Both the position numbers and the translations under genes were made by a program. From CAZQCI01 sp964592255 (GTDB lineage Bacteria; UBA10199; SBBF01), in the NCBI GenBank assembly GCA_964592255.1, contig CAZQCI010000001.1:19114-83113 (forward strand): a DNA stretch of 64,000 bases. The letters are read 5' to 3'. Below the pieces are notes generated by a model that was given only the letters and a program-made list of their open reading frames with translations, was not told where the DNA came from and made no database searches. Positions 54,618 to 63,311 of the stretch are shown here, piece after piece (position 1 is the stretch's first letter; each line of letters starts with the position of its first letter).

Positions 54618-56008
54618 ATCCCCTTAAATTTCCCCGTTTCAATTTCATAACACGCCTCTTAAGCGTACAAGGAGAAGTTTATCTTGTAGGAGGTACGGTA
54701 AGAGACATCCTTATGGGATTACCCCATAAAGATTATGACCTTCTGGTTAGAGGCCTTCCCCCCGAAGAATTAGTAAAAACTTTAAAGCCGTTGGGATATA
54801 TCAAAGAAGTAGGTAAATCTTTTGGTGTCTTCAAATTCCGTCCCAACGAATTTTCAGAATTTGAATTCGACATTGCCCTACCTCGCGTAGAAAAATCAAC
54901 AGGTGTAGGCCATCGCGATTTTCAAGTAGATTTTAATCATCTTTTAACCGCAGAAGAAGATTTAGGCCGACGGGATTTCACCCTTAACGCCATGGCCTAC
55001 AATCTGCAAACAGAAACACTGGTAGACCCTTTTGACGGAAAAAAAGATTTAGAACAAAAAATTTTGAGACAAGTTTTTCCCAAAGCGTTTGAAGAAGACC
55101 CTCTTCGCCTACTGCGAGCAGTCCAGTTTGCAGCGCGTTTTTCGCTCACCATAGAACCTAACACCTTAAACGCCATGAAAGAGCACGCTGAAAAAATAAA
55201 AACAGTCTCACGCGAAAGAATTATTATTGAAGTACAAAAATTGATGACTGCTCCAAAACCCTCACACGGCTTTGACATTATGCGGAATACAGGCATTTTG
55301 GAGCACATCTTTCCGTTTGTCAAAAAAATGATCGGCGTTCTGCAACCCATGAAACAAAATGAAGACGTTTATCTTCATACAATGAAAGTCTTGGACGCTG
55401 CAAGAAACAGCTCCGAAATGGAGCATCCTGGCGAAATGGAAATGATGTTTTCTGCCCTTCTTCACGATGCCGGTAAACCCCAAACCCATCGTATTGATCC
55501 TAAAACTGGTAAAACCACGTTTTACGCACATCAGATCGTTTCTAAAAAAATTGCCCGACGTTGGCTGGAGGAATACAAAGCCTCCACCATCGGTTTAAAC
55601 GTTGATCAAGTTTTAAGTCTAGTAGAACACCACATGTTCGAAACTAAATCCTTCTATAGTGAAAAAGCCATTCGCCGTTTTGTTTCAAAAATAGGGCAAG
55701 ACTCTATTTTCAAGCTCATCGATCTACGTATTGCGGACAAAAAAGGTGGACGATACCCAGATAGCATGAAAGGCATTCTTAAACTCAGGGACGTGATTCG
55801 TGCCGAAATCAATAAAAAGCCACCCTTCGGACCCAAAGACTTAGCCATCAACGGTCATGAGATTATGACTTTAGGCTTTAAACCTGGCCCCATCATTGGT
55901 AAGATACAGGCGTTTCTCATGGAAAAAGTACTGGATGAACCTGGGTTGAATGAGAAAGAAAAACTAATTCAATTGATTAAGGAGAATTTTAGCGTCATTC
56001 CCGCGTAG
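54614..56008 (+). CDS. cca: CCA-adding/poly(A) polymerase-type nucleotidyltransferase with HD domain
   Basis: A 464-residue tRNA nucleotidyltransferase family enzyme. The head has GGTVRDILMGLPHKDYDLLV with the catalytic DxD, and RRDFTLNAMAYN and EDPLRLLRAVQFAARF follow. A central HD phosphohydrolase domain is seen (LLHDAGKPQTHRID). It adds or repairs CCA on tRNA 3' ends; a poly(A) polymerase cannot be excluded by sequence alone. The last codons and stop (VIPA then TAG) lie inside a palindromic repeat that starts at 55994, so the C-terminus has been rewritten by the repeat. Confidence 0.9.
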   Translation: MNPLKFPRFNFITRLLSVQGEVYLVGGTVRDILMGLPHKDYDLLVRGLPPEELVKTLKPLGYIKEVGKSFGVFKFRPNEFSEFEFDIALPRVEKSTGVGHRDFQVDFNHLLTAEEDLGRRDFTLNAMAYNLQTETLVDPFDGKKDLEQKILRQVFPKAFEEDPLRLLRAVQFAARFSLTIEPNTLNAMKEHAEKIKTVSRERIIIEVQKLMTAPKPSHGFDIMRNTGILEHIFPFVKKMIGVLQPMKQNEDVYLHTMKVLDAARNSSEMEHPGEMEMMFSALLHDAGKPQTHRIDPKTGKTTFYAHQIVSKKIARRWLEEYKASTIGLNVDQVLSLVEHHMFETKSFYSEKAIRRFVSKIGQDSIFKLIDLRIADKKGGRYPDSMKGILKLRDVIRAEINKKPPFGPKDLAINGHEIMTLGFKPGPIIGKIQAFLMEKVLDEPGLNEKEKLIQLIKENFSVIPA

Positions 56009-56020
56009 GCGGGAATCCAG
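55994..56020. repeat. Palindromic repeat (GTCATTCCCGCG type) overlapping gene end
   Basis: ATTCCCGC-GTAG-GCGGGAAT is a perfect eight-pair hairpin flanked by GTC and CCAG, matching a class of short intergenic repeats common in bacteria. The TAG in its loop is the stop codon of the preceding CCA-type gene. Confidence 0.75.
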
Positions 56021-56022
56021 AT

Positions 56023-56097
56023 AACCCTTCGACAAGCCACAATGTGGCAAGCTCAGGGTGTCCATAATTTACAGGACATGGTGAGCTTGTCTAACCA
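56023..56097. repeat. Composite palindromic repeat with a 15-base internal insertion
   Basis: CCCTTCGACAAG and CTCAGGGTGTCC on the left pair with GGACATGGTGAGCTTGTC on the right, around a 10-base spacer, as in a dispersed repeat class. The left arm is interrupted at 56037-56051 by 15 bases that form their own GCCACA-A-TGTGGC mini-hairpin and end in a duplicated CAAG. It lies between the CCA-type gene and a small TPR-like gene. Confidence 0.6.
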
Positions 56098-56102
56098 TAA
56101 AT

Positions 56103-56525
56103 ATGAAATCCAAATTCCAATCCCACGTTGACAAAGGCGACAAACACGCTTCTAAAAACAAATTTGATAAAGCGCTTAAAGAATATAAAAAAGCCAAAGA
56201 TTTAGATCCTGAAAATAAAGAAATTTATTCCAAACTGGTCGATACCCATAAAAAAGCCACAATAGAATGGAATGAAACCGATTTTACCGAAAGCTTGGAG
56301 TGGACCATGAAACTACAAGAACTGGAAAATCCCAAAATGAAGCGTCTACACGCTCAAATGACCCCAGAATGGAAACGCATCAATGGTTTAATTAGGCTTC
56401 TGCTCGAAACGAAAGAAGAAGCAGAAGAAACCGATTTTGTGGAAAAAATTTCGGCTTATGGCAAAGAAGCTGTCTATCCTCTGGTAGAATTTATTCTTCA
56501 ATTCAAACGTCTAAACAAAGCATGA
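56103..56525 (+). CDS. Small TPR-like protein
   Basis: A 140-residue, lysine-rich soluble protein. Residues 1-50 form one clear TPR-type helix pair (DKALKEYKKAKDLDPENKEI) with capping helices; the rest is helical and ends in KEAVYPLVEFILQF, a HEAT-like helix. No other domain. The family is not recognised. It overlaps the coaE start by four bases, so the two are co-translated, though a functional link to CoA synthesis is not obvious. It has no strong ribosome site after the repeat region. Confidence 0.65.
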   Translation: MKSKFQSHVDKGDKHASKNKFDKALKEYKKAKDLDPENKEIYSKLVDTHKKATIEWNETDFTESLEWTMKLQELENPKMKRLHAQMTPEWKRINGLIRLLLETKEEAEETDFVEKISAYGKEAVYPLVEFILQFKRLNKA

Positions 56526-57148
56526 AAATCATTGGCCTCACAGGCTCCATCGGCTCCGGCAAATCCACCGTTTCGGGCATAATTCGGAAAATGGGTATCC
56601 CTGTCATTTGTGCGGACCACATTGCCAAGCAAGTTGTCGAAACAGGTCAACCCGCTTACAGAAAAATCATCAAAAATTTTGGACAAAAAATTCTCAACCC
56701 TGACAAAAGCCTTAACCGCACACTCTTAGGACAGCTCGTTTTTGGCTCCGCTACAAAAAGAAAACAGCTCAATCGAATTGTTCATCCTTACGTCATCAAA
56801 CATATTCGCCAACAACTAGCATCTCACAAAAAGAAAAAAACACCGTTGATTGTTTTAGACATCCCCCTGCTCTACGAGGAAAAATTAGATTCTTTGTGCA
56901 ATGAAGTCATTGTCGTCTATGCTCCTGCGAAAAAAATGTTGGAGCGAGTACGGAGACGAGATTTGCTACCTGTGAAAGAAATTAAAAACAGAATTGCCTC
57001 ACAAGTTTCAATTGAAAAAAAGAAGAAAAAAGCCGACTGGATTATTGATAATTCTAAAAGAGTTGAATCTACGAAAAGACAGGTGAAAAACTTATTTAAT
57101 TCACTTGGTGTTGCTCATAATTCCAGAATTGTTTCGGTTTCAGAATAG
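56522..57148 (+). CDS. coaE: Dephospho-CoA kinase
   Basis: A 208-residue kinase that phosphorylates dephospho-CoA in the last step of CoA synthesis. The P-loop is GLTGSIGSGKSTVSGI (residues 5-20); the CoA-binding region includes CADHIAKQVV, and the lid has RVRRRDLL. The last roughly 17 residues overlap the convergent PIN-domain gene and extend past the typical family end, so the natural end may have been altered by the toxin-antitoxin insertion. Confidence 0.95.
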   Translation: MKIIGLTGSIGSGKSTVSGIIRKMGIPVICADHIAKQVVETGQPAYRKIIKNFGQKILNPDKSLNRTLLGQLVFGSATKRKQLNRIVHPYVIKHIRQQLASHKKKKTPLIVLDIPLLYEEKLDSLCNEVIVVYAPAKKMLERVRRRDLLPVKEIKNRIASQVSIEKKKKKADWIIDNSKRVESTKRQVKNLFNSLGVAHNSRIVSVSE

Positions 57149-57503
57149 AAATTCCTTGATATCCTTTCAAAACGAGCAAATCTTTGTCTCCCGTAATAAT
57201 GCATTGGCATTGCCCAGTAATGGCCGTGGCCAAAATGATATCGTCGTCCGGGTCTCGGCTTATGGAGACAGCAAACTTTTCCGGCTTGACTATCAAAAAC
57301 TTTGAAAGAAGCAGATGGGTCATCTGGCTAATTTCAGTAGCACTGCAATCAAACTTTTTTTTCAGATTTTTTTGGAATTTCTGGATAATAAAATGGGAAC
57401 TAATTAAGGAATGATTTACAATACAGTGCTCAAATAATTCGGTACACACCCCTCTGGAAATAAAGGCAGAGATGAGGACATTAGTGTCAAAAACAATTCT
57501 CAT
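57096..57503 (-). CDS. PIN-domain toxin (COG1569-like)
   Basis: A 135-residue PIN-domain nuclease. Acidic metal residues are in VFDTNVLISAF (Asp6), the central Glu/Gln helix, and ISRDPDDDIILATA with ITGDKDLL. Such proteins cut RNA and act as toxins of type II toxin-antitoxin pairs. The start overlaps the antitoxin stop by four bases. Its 3' end runs 53 bases into coaE on the other strand. Confidence 0.88.
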   Translation of the reverse strand: MRIVFDTNVLISAFISRGVCTELFEHCIVNHSLISSHFIIQKFQKNLKKKFDCSATEISQMTHLLLSKFLIVKPEKFAVSISRDPDDDIILATAITGQCQCIITGDKDLLVLKGYQGISILKPKQFWNYEQHQVN

Positions 57504-57712
57504 GAAACCTTTTCAAATACTTCCTCATCAGTCACGACTTGTTTTCTTTTCGATAAGATATTTTTTCTGATTTTTCTGAATTGACGTAAAAAGAGATAAT
57601 CACGAAGAGACTCGCGAATAAGGTCACTTTTACCAACACCCTCCTCCCGACACGCTTTGTCGAGATCTTTCTTGATTTGGGATGGCAAACTGATTGTAAG
57701 AGTTTGTCTCAT
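57500..57712 (-). CDS. Ribbon-helix-helix antitoxin
   Basis: A 70-residue protein: QTLTISLPSQIKKDLDKACR is the beta-strand plus helix A of a CopG/RHH domain, SKSDL-like GKSDLIRESLRDYL is helix B. The C-terminal basic tail would bind the toxin. It probably binds DNA at the palindrome just upstream of its own start and represses the pair. It is the first gene of the two-gene operon. Confidence 0.88.
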   Translation of the reverse strand: MRQTLTISLPSQIKKDLDKACREEGVGKSDLIRESLRDYLFLRQFRKIRKNILSKRKQVVTDEEVFEKVS

Positions 57713-57715
57713 TAC

Positions 57716-57734
57716 TGTATTAATTTGTAATACA
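57716..57734 (-). promoter_or_regulatory. Operator of the toxin-antitoxin pair
   Basis: TGTATTA and TAATACA form a perfect 7+7 inverted repeat with a five-base centre, three bases before the antitoxin start codon. This position is typical of an RHH autoregulatory site. Confidence 0.65.
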
Positions 57735-57767
57735 ACTTAATATAAGAATCAAGGAGGAAAAATTGGA

Positions 57768-58619
57768 TCACAACGACAAAATCTTGCGTGCCTCTGCGGG
57801 GCTAGCCACTTCCCGGCCACATTCCCGGACCATCTTAGCGGCGTCCTCTACGACACACGCATTCGATTTGGCCATAGTTCCATCTACACGATAAAAATTA
57901 TCTTCTAAACCAACCCGAATATTACCACCTAACTCAAGCGCTGCACGGATCATAGGCCATTGGTCTCGGCTAATACCAATCACCTCCCATGTGTGAGGAC
58001 CATACTGTTTGGCTTGCGAGGCCTGAAAAGCCAGCGCTTCTTTTGTCGCTGCAATACCACCCAGAACTCCCATGATAAACGAGTATTGAATAGGAGTTTT
58101 GAGAAGACCCATATCGATGAAAGGATAGACGTTGCTCACATGGCCCGCGTCAAAACATTCCAGCTCGGGCTTAACCCCAGCATTCACCATGTGTCGTAGA
58201 AAAAATTCGATGGTTTCAAATTTATTTTCAAAACAATGATCGAAGATAAACGATTTTCTTTTTTCAGAATAAATGGCGTAATTCATCGAACCCATATTCA
58301 GCGCCGCCAACTCTGGCTTAAGCCTCGTAATGTGATCGATGCGTTCTTCTTTAGGAATCCCTACTGTACCTGTTGAAAAGTTGATGACAATATCACACTT
58401 GGCTTGAACTTTCTTTTGAATCGCCTCGTAAACTTCCACACGCTGGGTAGGTCGTCCATCATCTTCACGGGCATGAATATGGACAACAGAAGCCCCTGCT
58501 TGCCAGGCACGATAAGTATCCTCTGCTATTTCATCGGGTGTATAAGGTATAGCGGGGCATTGCTGACGATTGGCTGCCAAGCCAGTGATGGCTACAGTAA
58601 TAATAACTTTATTCGTCAT
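57768..58619 (-). CDS. BKACE-family beta-keto acid cleavage enzyme (Kce-like)
   Basis: A 283-residue TIM-barrel enzyme of the BKACE (former DUF849) family, which condenses a beta-keto acid with acetyl-CoA to release acetoacetate and a new CoA ester. The zinc site includes His47 and His49 in VVHIHARED; GGNIRVGLEDNFYR is the C-terminal signature. The founding member, Kce, works in lysine fermentation, but family substrates vary widely. The start overlaps the acyl-CoA carboxylase stop by four bases. Confidence 0.88.
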   Translation of the reverse strand: MTNKVIITVAITGLAANRQQCPAIPYTPDEIAEDTYRAWQAGASVVHIHAREDDGRPTQRVEVYEAIQKKVQAKCDIVINFSTGTVGIPKEERIDHITRLKPELAALNMGSMNYAIYSEKRKSFIFDHCFENKFETIEFFLRHMVNAGVKPELECFDAGHVSNVYPFIDMGLLKTPIQYSFIMGVLGGIAATKEALAFQASQAKQYGPHTWEVIGISRDQWPMIRAALELGGNIRVGLEDNFYRVDGTMAKSNACVVEDAAKMVRECGREVASPAEARKILSL

Positions 58620-60223
58620 ACAGGCACCACTCCATTTCTTCTTTCAGGAATAATCACTTTTTTATTCGCGGTCATTTTCAAAGTATCCAAAATAACTCGC
58701 CGCGTATCACGTGGGTCGATCACATCGTCGATATAAGCCCCACCTGCCGCCATTTGTAAACTGATACGATCACGAAACTGGCTTACTAATTCGTTACGAC
58801 GTGATTTTGGGTCTTGAGAGGATTCAATGTCTTTACGAAACAAAATATTCACCGCACCTTCCGCTCCCATCAAACTGATTTCTGCGCTCGGCCAAGCGAC
58901 AATTAAGTCAGGACCATAAGCCTTACCACACATCACATAATAACCCGCGCCATAGGCTTTGCGAATAATAATAGTCATTTTAGGCACTGTCGCATGGCTC
59001 ACCGCCCACAACATTTTCGCACCGTGCCGGATAATCCCCTGCTTTTCCACTTTAGAACCCACCATAAATCCAGGACAGTCTTCAAGAAAAACTAAAGGGA
59101 TCGTGTAAGCATTACATAAATTAATAAACTTGGCGGCTTTATCAGCTTCATCAACTTGAATCACCCCACCCATAAAAGAAGGTTGATTCGCCACAATACC
59201 GACGGAGTTCCCTCCAATACGTGCCAAACCCGTGATCAATCCTTGTCCAAACTTGGGTTTAATTTCAAAAAAATCGCCACCATCGACAATTTTTTCGATA
59301 ATTTTTTTCATATCGTAGAGTTTTTTAGAATCTTCCGGCAAGCAATCAAGAATATCATCATCTAAACGCTCTTCACTTTGAGAGGAACCCGTGAGAAGAC
59401 GACTTAAACGATCACTTTGATCCCGAGTCGATGCAGATTTTTGAAGAGTCGGTGGTTTTTCCCCACAATGGCTGGGTAAAAAACTTAAATATTTTTTCAC
59501 CGCTTCAATACAGGCTTTATCATCTACAACTTCCAAATCACCCACACCACTGACTTCACAATGAACCTTGCTTCCACCTAAATCTTCAGTAGAAATTTTT
59601 TCACCAATAGCCGCTTCTACCAAGGGAGGGCCTGCCAAGGCCATAGAGGAAGTCCCCTTCACCATCGGAACAAAATCCGCCAGCCCTGCAATGTAGGCAG
59701 TGCCAGCCGCACAGGGCCCCATCATCGCTGCCACCTGAGGCACCACACCCGACATCATCACTTGATCGAAAAACATTTTGCCCGTAATAGCAAATTTACT
59801 GCTGGCAATTTCCTGAACCCGGGCACCGGCAGAATCAAGCAGCCAGACAAGAGGCATTCTTTCTTGAAGAGCGATTTCTCGCATACGTTCCGCTTTTCTC
59901 TCCCCTACTTCACCAATCGTTCCTGCAATAACAGTAAAGTCATAGGCAATAACCGCTATACGTCGTCCATCCACTAACCCATGCCCCGTAACAACACCAT
60001 CGGCAGGAGCCGGTTTTCCTTTAAGCAAGGGATCGTTAGGATCAGGCTCTGCTAGTTGAGATAATTCGCAAAACGATCCAGAATCAAAGAGCAAATCCAG
60101 CCGTTCCCGTACGGTCAACTTGCCTTGTGCATGTTGTTTTTCAATGGCTTCCTTCCCACCCAAAGTAAGTGTTTCTTGTTTTTGTTGAATATAATTTTGA
60201 GTGAGTTCTTTAAGAGTAGTCAT
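58616..60223 (-). CDS. Acyl-CoA carboxylase carboxyltransferase (beta) subunit
   Basis: A 535-residue carboxyltransferase of the propionyl/methylcrotonyl-CoA carboxylase beta type. Two crotonase-fold halves are present: the N-half has AGTIGEVGERKAERMREIAL and GMMGPCAAGTAYIAG-like MGPCAAGTAYIAGLADF; the C-half has GVIQVDEADKAAKFINLCN, LEDCPGFMVGS and YGAGYYVMCGKAYGPDL. It needs a biotin-carrying alpha subunit, which is not in the window. The substrate is not decidable; the neighbouring isovaleryl-type dehydrogenase makes methylcrotonyl-CoA one candidate. Confidence 0.9.
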   Translation of the reverse strand: MTTLKELTQNYIQQKQETLTLGGKEAIEKQHAQGKLTVRERLDLLFDSGSFCELSQLAEPDPNDPLLKGKPAPADGVVTGHGLVDGRRIAVIAYDFTVIAGTIGEVGERKAERMREIALQERMPLVWLLDSAGARVQEIASSKFAITGKMFFDQVMMSGVVPQVAAMMGPCAAGTAYIAGLADFVPMVKGTSSMALAGPPLVEAAIGEKISTEDLGGSKVHCEVSGVGDLEVVDDKACIEAVKKYLSFLPSHCGEKPPTLQKSASTRDQSDRLSRLLTGSSQSEERLDDDILDCLPEDSKKLYDMKKIIEKIVDGGDFFEIKPKFGQGLITGLARIGGNSVGIVANQPSFMGGVIQVDEADKAAKFINLCNAYTIPLVFLEDCPGFMVGSKVEKQGIIRHGAKMLWAVSHATVPKMTIIIRKAYGAGYYVMCGKAYGPDLIVAWPSAEISLMGAEGAVNILFRKDIESSQDPKSRRNELVSQFRDRISLQMAAGGAYIDDVIDPRDTRRVILDTLKMTANKKVIIPERRNGVVPV

Positions 60224-60322
60224 ATCGTCCTATAGTGAGGGAGTACCTCAAAAAATCAAGAAATTTTTGGAAATAAAACATTAAAATTGACGAATGAATC
60301 ATGGCTGTGTCAGCATCGCGCC

Positions 60323-61507
60323 ATGACTAGTCAATTTTTTACTGAAGATCATCATATCTTTCGCAAAACAGTTCGTTCTTTTGTCGAAAAAGAACTACTT
60401 CCTCATCAACAAAAATGGGAAAAAGAAAAATTCGTTCCTAAAGATATTTTTAAAAAGTTAGGCCACCAAGGTTTTTTGGGAATTAATTATCCGGAAAACC
60501 TAGGTGGGAGTGGTTGTGATTACTGGTATAAAGTCGTTTTTGCAGAAGAAATGGTACGTTGCCGCATGAACGGATTTGTCATGGACGTGCTCGTTCATAC
60601 CGACATGACAACACCGGTCATCAATAAAATAGGTAATGAAGAACAACGGAAGATGGTTTTAGTCCCTGCCATCACAGGTGAAAAAATATGTGCTCTCGGA
60701 GTCACCGAACCAGGCGGCGGATCGGATGTCGCCCATATTCGTACAACAGCTAGAAAAGATGGTGATTATTACATCATCAATGGTGCCAAAACTTTTATTA
60801 CCAACGGATCACGTTGCGATTATATTCTTTTGGCCACTCGCACTGGAACACCATTAACGGCAGAAAATTTCAAATCGGCTCACACTGGTTTAAGTTTTTT
60901 TATTTTTCCAACTAAAACAGAAGATGGAAAACCTACACCCGGATTTACCGTGGGACGTAAACTTGAAAAAATGGGGAATTATTCCTCCGACACGGCGGAG
61001 CTTTCCTTTCAAGATTGCAAAATCCACAAAAAATATTTGTTAGGCGAAGAAAACAAGGGTTTCTACTACATCATGAACAATTTCCAAGGGGAGCGCCTTA
61101 TCGCATCCATCATGAGCATTGCTGCCGGACAATTACTGATAGAAGACGCCATAAAATACGCCAAAGAACGCCAAGCCTTCGGCAGAGCCATCATGGATTT
61201 TCAAGTATGGAAGCATCGCTTCGCGCAATTAATAACGGAATGGGAAGCAGGACGCACGCTTACCTACCATGCTTGCGACCTACATAATCGCAACATCAAT
61301 TGTGTCAAAGAAATTTCCATGGCCAAGCTCTACACTACTGAACTGGTTAATAAAATTGCCAACGAATGCGTTCAAATCCATGGTGGCTATGGCTACATTG
61401 AAGAATACGACGTGGTACGTGCTTTTAGGGACGTGCGTTTATTAACGATTGGTGCTGGAACCAGTGAAATTATGCGCGAGATCATTGCTAAAGAAACAGG
61501 ATTGTGA
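60323..61507 (+). CDS. Acyl-CoA dehydrogenase (isovaleryl/long-chain type)
   Basis: A 394-residue FAD enzyme that makes the alpha-beta double bond in an acyl-CoA. Motifs are CALGVTEPGGGSDVAHIRTTA and RQAFGRAIMDFQVWKHRFA. The usual catalytic Glu near the C-terminus (xYEGT) reads IGAGTSEIM, as in isovaleryl-CoA and long-chain enzymes, where the base sits on another helix; Glu257 in GERLIA fits that role. The ATG at 60323 is preferred over TTG at 60287. It is divergent from the acyl-CoA carboxylase gene. Confidence 0.9.
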   Translation: MTSQFFTEDHHIFRKTVRSFVEKELLPHQQKWEKEKFVPKDIFKKLGHQGFLGINYPENLGGSGCDYWYKVVFAEEMVRCRMNGFVMDVLVHTDMTTPVINKIGNEEQRKMVLVPAITGEKICALGVTEPGGGSDVAHIRTTARKDGDYYIINGAKTFITNGSRCDYILLATRTGTPLTAENFKSAHTGLSFFIFPTKTEDGKPTPGFTVGRKLEKMGNYSSDTAELSFQDCKIHKKYLLGEENKGFYYIMNNFQGERLIASIMSIAAGQLLIEDAIKYAKERQAFGRAIMDFQVWKHRFAQLITEWEAGRTLTYHACDLHNRNINCVKEISMAKLYTTELVNKIANECVQIHGGYGYIEEYDVVRAFRDVRLLTIGAGTSEIMREIIAKETGL

Positions 61508-61514
61508 GGAAAAT

Positions 61515-61922
61515 ATGACAAAAATAAATCTACATTATGAAGGCGATTTACAATTCCGTGCGGCCCATGAGCCATCCGGCACCGTCATCATGACCGATGC
61601 CCCCGTGGATAATCATGGTAAAGGAAGCAGCTTTTCCCCCACAGACCTTGTCGCCACAGCCTTAGGGGCCTGCATGGGAACTATTATGGGAATTGTGGCC
61701 GAACGTGACGGCATCAATCTCACAGGATTAAATATTAAAGTGGAAAAAGAAATGACAACAAAACCAACGCGGCGAATTGGAACACTCAATGTAAAAATTG
61801 AACTCCCTCAACCTCTTTCCCCTGAAAACCAAAAAAAATTACAACATGCCGCGGAAACTTGTCCTGTTTATAAATCGCTACATCCGGATATAAAAGTGAA
61901 TGTAAATTATTTGTGGGGATAA
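61515..61922 (+). CDS. OsmC-family protein
   Basis: A 135-residue OsmC/Ohr-like protein. The two conserved redox cysteines are in ALGACMGTIMG and AAETCPVYKSLHP. The family reduces organic or lipid hydroperoxides with dithiols; this member is of the short OsmC-related kind often found next to acyl-CoA genes. The ATG at 61515 has a GAGGA ribosome site; an upstream frame extension overlaps the dehydrogenase gene and is not used. It follows the dehydrogenase gene by seven bases. Confidence 0.9.
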   Translation: MTKINLHYEGDLQFRAAHEPSGTVIMTDAPVDNHGKGSSFSPTDLVATALGACMGTIMGIVAERDGINLTGLNIKVEKEMTTKPTRRIGTLNVKIELPQPLSPENQKKLQHAAETCPVYKSLHPDIKVNVNYLWG

Positions 61923-61930
61923 GTATGTAT

Positions 61931-61986
61931 TCCCCCTCTTAAGGTAAGAGGGGGTTAGTCCCGAAGGGATCCCGTTGGGAGGGGAG
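61931..61986. repeat. Intergenic hairpin element (CCCCCTCTTA type)
   Basis: A perfect ten-pair stem CCCCCTCTTA/TAAGAGGGGG with an AGG loop (61932-61954) is followed by TCCC-GAA-GGGA and a run ending GGGAGGGGAG. There is no T-tail, so it is not a standard terminator; it resembles a dispersed repeat. Its last bases serve as the ribosome site of the next gene. Confidence 0.5.
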
Positions 61987-61988
61987 TT

Positions 61989-63311
61989 ATGAAAAATTTG
62001 AGTGACATCCTAAAACTCTTCCGCCCTACCGATCATTTGGCCGTACCATTAGCCACCGGACAACCCATGGCCCTACTCAACGCCTTGGATGAAAAAAAAG
62101 ATTGGGAAAATTTAGAAATTTTCTCCGGCCTTTTTAGTTTCCCTTATCCTATCCTCACCCATCCCAATGTGCATATTATGAGCGGTTACTACGGACCCAT
62201 CGAACGATTCTTGAACGAGTCAGGGGCTAATATTGATTATCTTCCGGCCAATTTCACCGGTTTTGAAAGCTATGCACTCCGCACCAAACCCCGAATTATT
62301 GCAACCACGCTTTCAAGCCCGGACAAAGACGGTTTTTGTACGTTTGGTACGCACGGTGCAGCGATACTAAAACCCTTTCTGGCCGCATTAAAAAATCCAG
62401 ACCAAATTGCAATTGCCGAAATCAATTCGCAAATGCCTATCGTTTACGGAGATCCCGATTTAGCGGATAATAAAGTCCCTATCAGTGAATTAAAATACGC
62501 CTTTGAAACAGACCAAGCCCAAGTGGAATTGCCGACCATGGAAGCCAGCGACGTTGAAAAGAAAATTGCAGAACATGTGGCCTCCTTGATTCAAAATGGA
62601 GACACATTACAATTCGGCATCGGGGGCATTCCAAATCATGTAGCCGGTTTATTGGCGCAAAGCTCCCTTTCCGATTTTGGCATTCATTCCGAAATGGTTT
62701 CCGATGGTTTTATGCAATTGGCAGAAGCCGGTAAAATTTCAAACCACAATAAGGGAGTTTTTAAAAATCAATCCATCTTTACCTTCGCCTTTGGCTCACA
62801 GGCTTTTTACGATTTTTTGGATGAACGAAAAGAAAAAAACAAACGGAAACATATCTGCCTACCAGTCAGTACGGTCAATGACCCGGCATTGATTGCAAAA
62901 AATAAAAACATGGTCAGTATTAATTCAGGGCTCACCATCGATTTTAATGGGCAAGTATCCTCAGAAAGCATTGGACTAAAGCAATATAGTGGTGTGGGAG
63001 GACAACTCCAATTTGTGGAGGGCGCCTATCATGCTGAAAATGGAAAAAGTTTAATGTGTATTAAATCTACAGCCACCGTAAACGGCAAACTCATATCTAA
63101 CATTACCCCCACCCTACCCGCCGGAAGTATCATCACAACGCCACGTCATTTTACTCAATATGTCATTACCGAATTTGGCATCGCCAATTTATATGGAGTA
63201 CCGGATGAAAAACGGGCTGAAAAATTAATCGCCATTGCCCACCCTAACTTTAGAGCTTTTTTAAAAGAGGAAGCTGATAAGATTAAAAACGAATTTTACA
63301 AAAACTCATGA
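61989..63311 (+). CDS. Acetyl-CoA hydrolase/transferase family protein
   Basis: A 440-residue class I CoA-transferase (4-hydroxybutyrate CoA-transferase/acetyl-CoA hydrolase type) with two similar domains. Motifs are [15 protein letters not shown] and [17 protein letters not shown], then the [12 protein letters not shown] segment and the C-terminal [13 protein letters not shown], which holds a Glu usual in this family. It would pass CoA between acyl groups, for instance onto acetoacetate or a short fatty acid made by its neighbours; this is inferred. Its stop overlaps the gcvP stop region by six bases. Confidence 0.88.
   Translation: MKNLSDILKLFRPTDHLAVPLATGQPMALLNALDEKKDWENLEIFSGLFSFPYPILTHPNVHIMSGYYGPIERFLNESGANIDYLPANFTGFESYALRTKPRIIATTLSSPDKDGFCTFGTHGAAILKPFLAALKNPDQIAIAEINSQMPIVYGDPDLADNKVPISELKYAFETDQAQVELPTMEASDVEKKIAEHVASLIQNGDTLQFGIGGIPNHVAGLLAQSSLSDFGIHSEMVSDGFMQLAEAGKISNHNKGVFKNQSIFTFAFGSQAFYDFLDERKEKNKRKHICLPVSTVNDPALIAKNKNMVSINSGLTIDFNGQVSSESIGLKQYSGVGGQLQFVEGAYHAENGKSLMCIKSTATVNGKLISNITPTLPAGSIITTPRHFTQYVITEFGIANLYGVPDEKRAEKLIAIAHPNFRAFLKEEADKIKNEFYKNS

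Noticed and set aside
61931..61960. Intrinsic terminator after the OsmC gene
   Set aside because: The stem is strong but no T-run follows, and the next gene is co-directional with its ribosome site inside the element.
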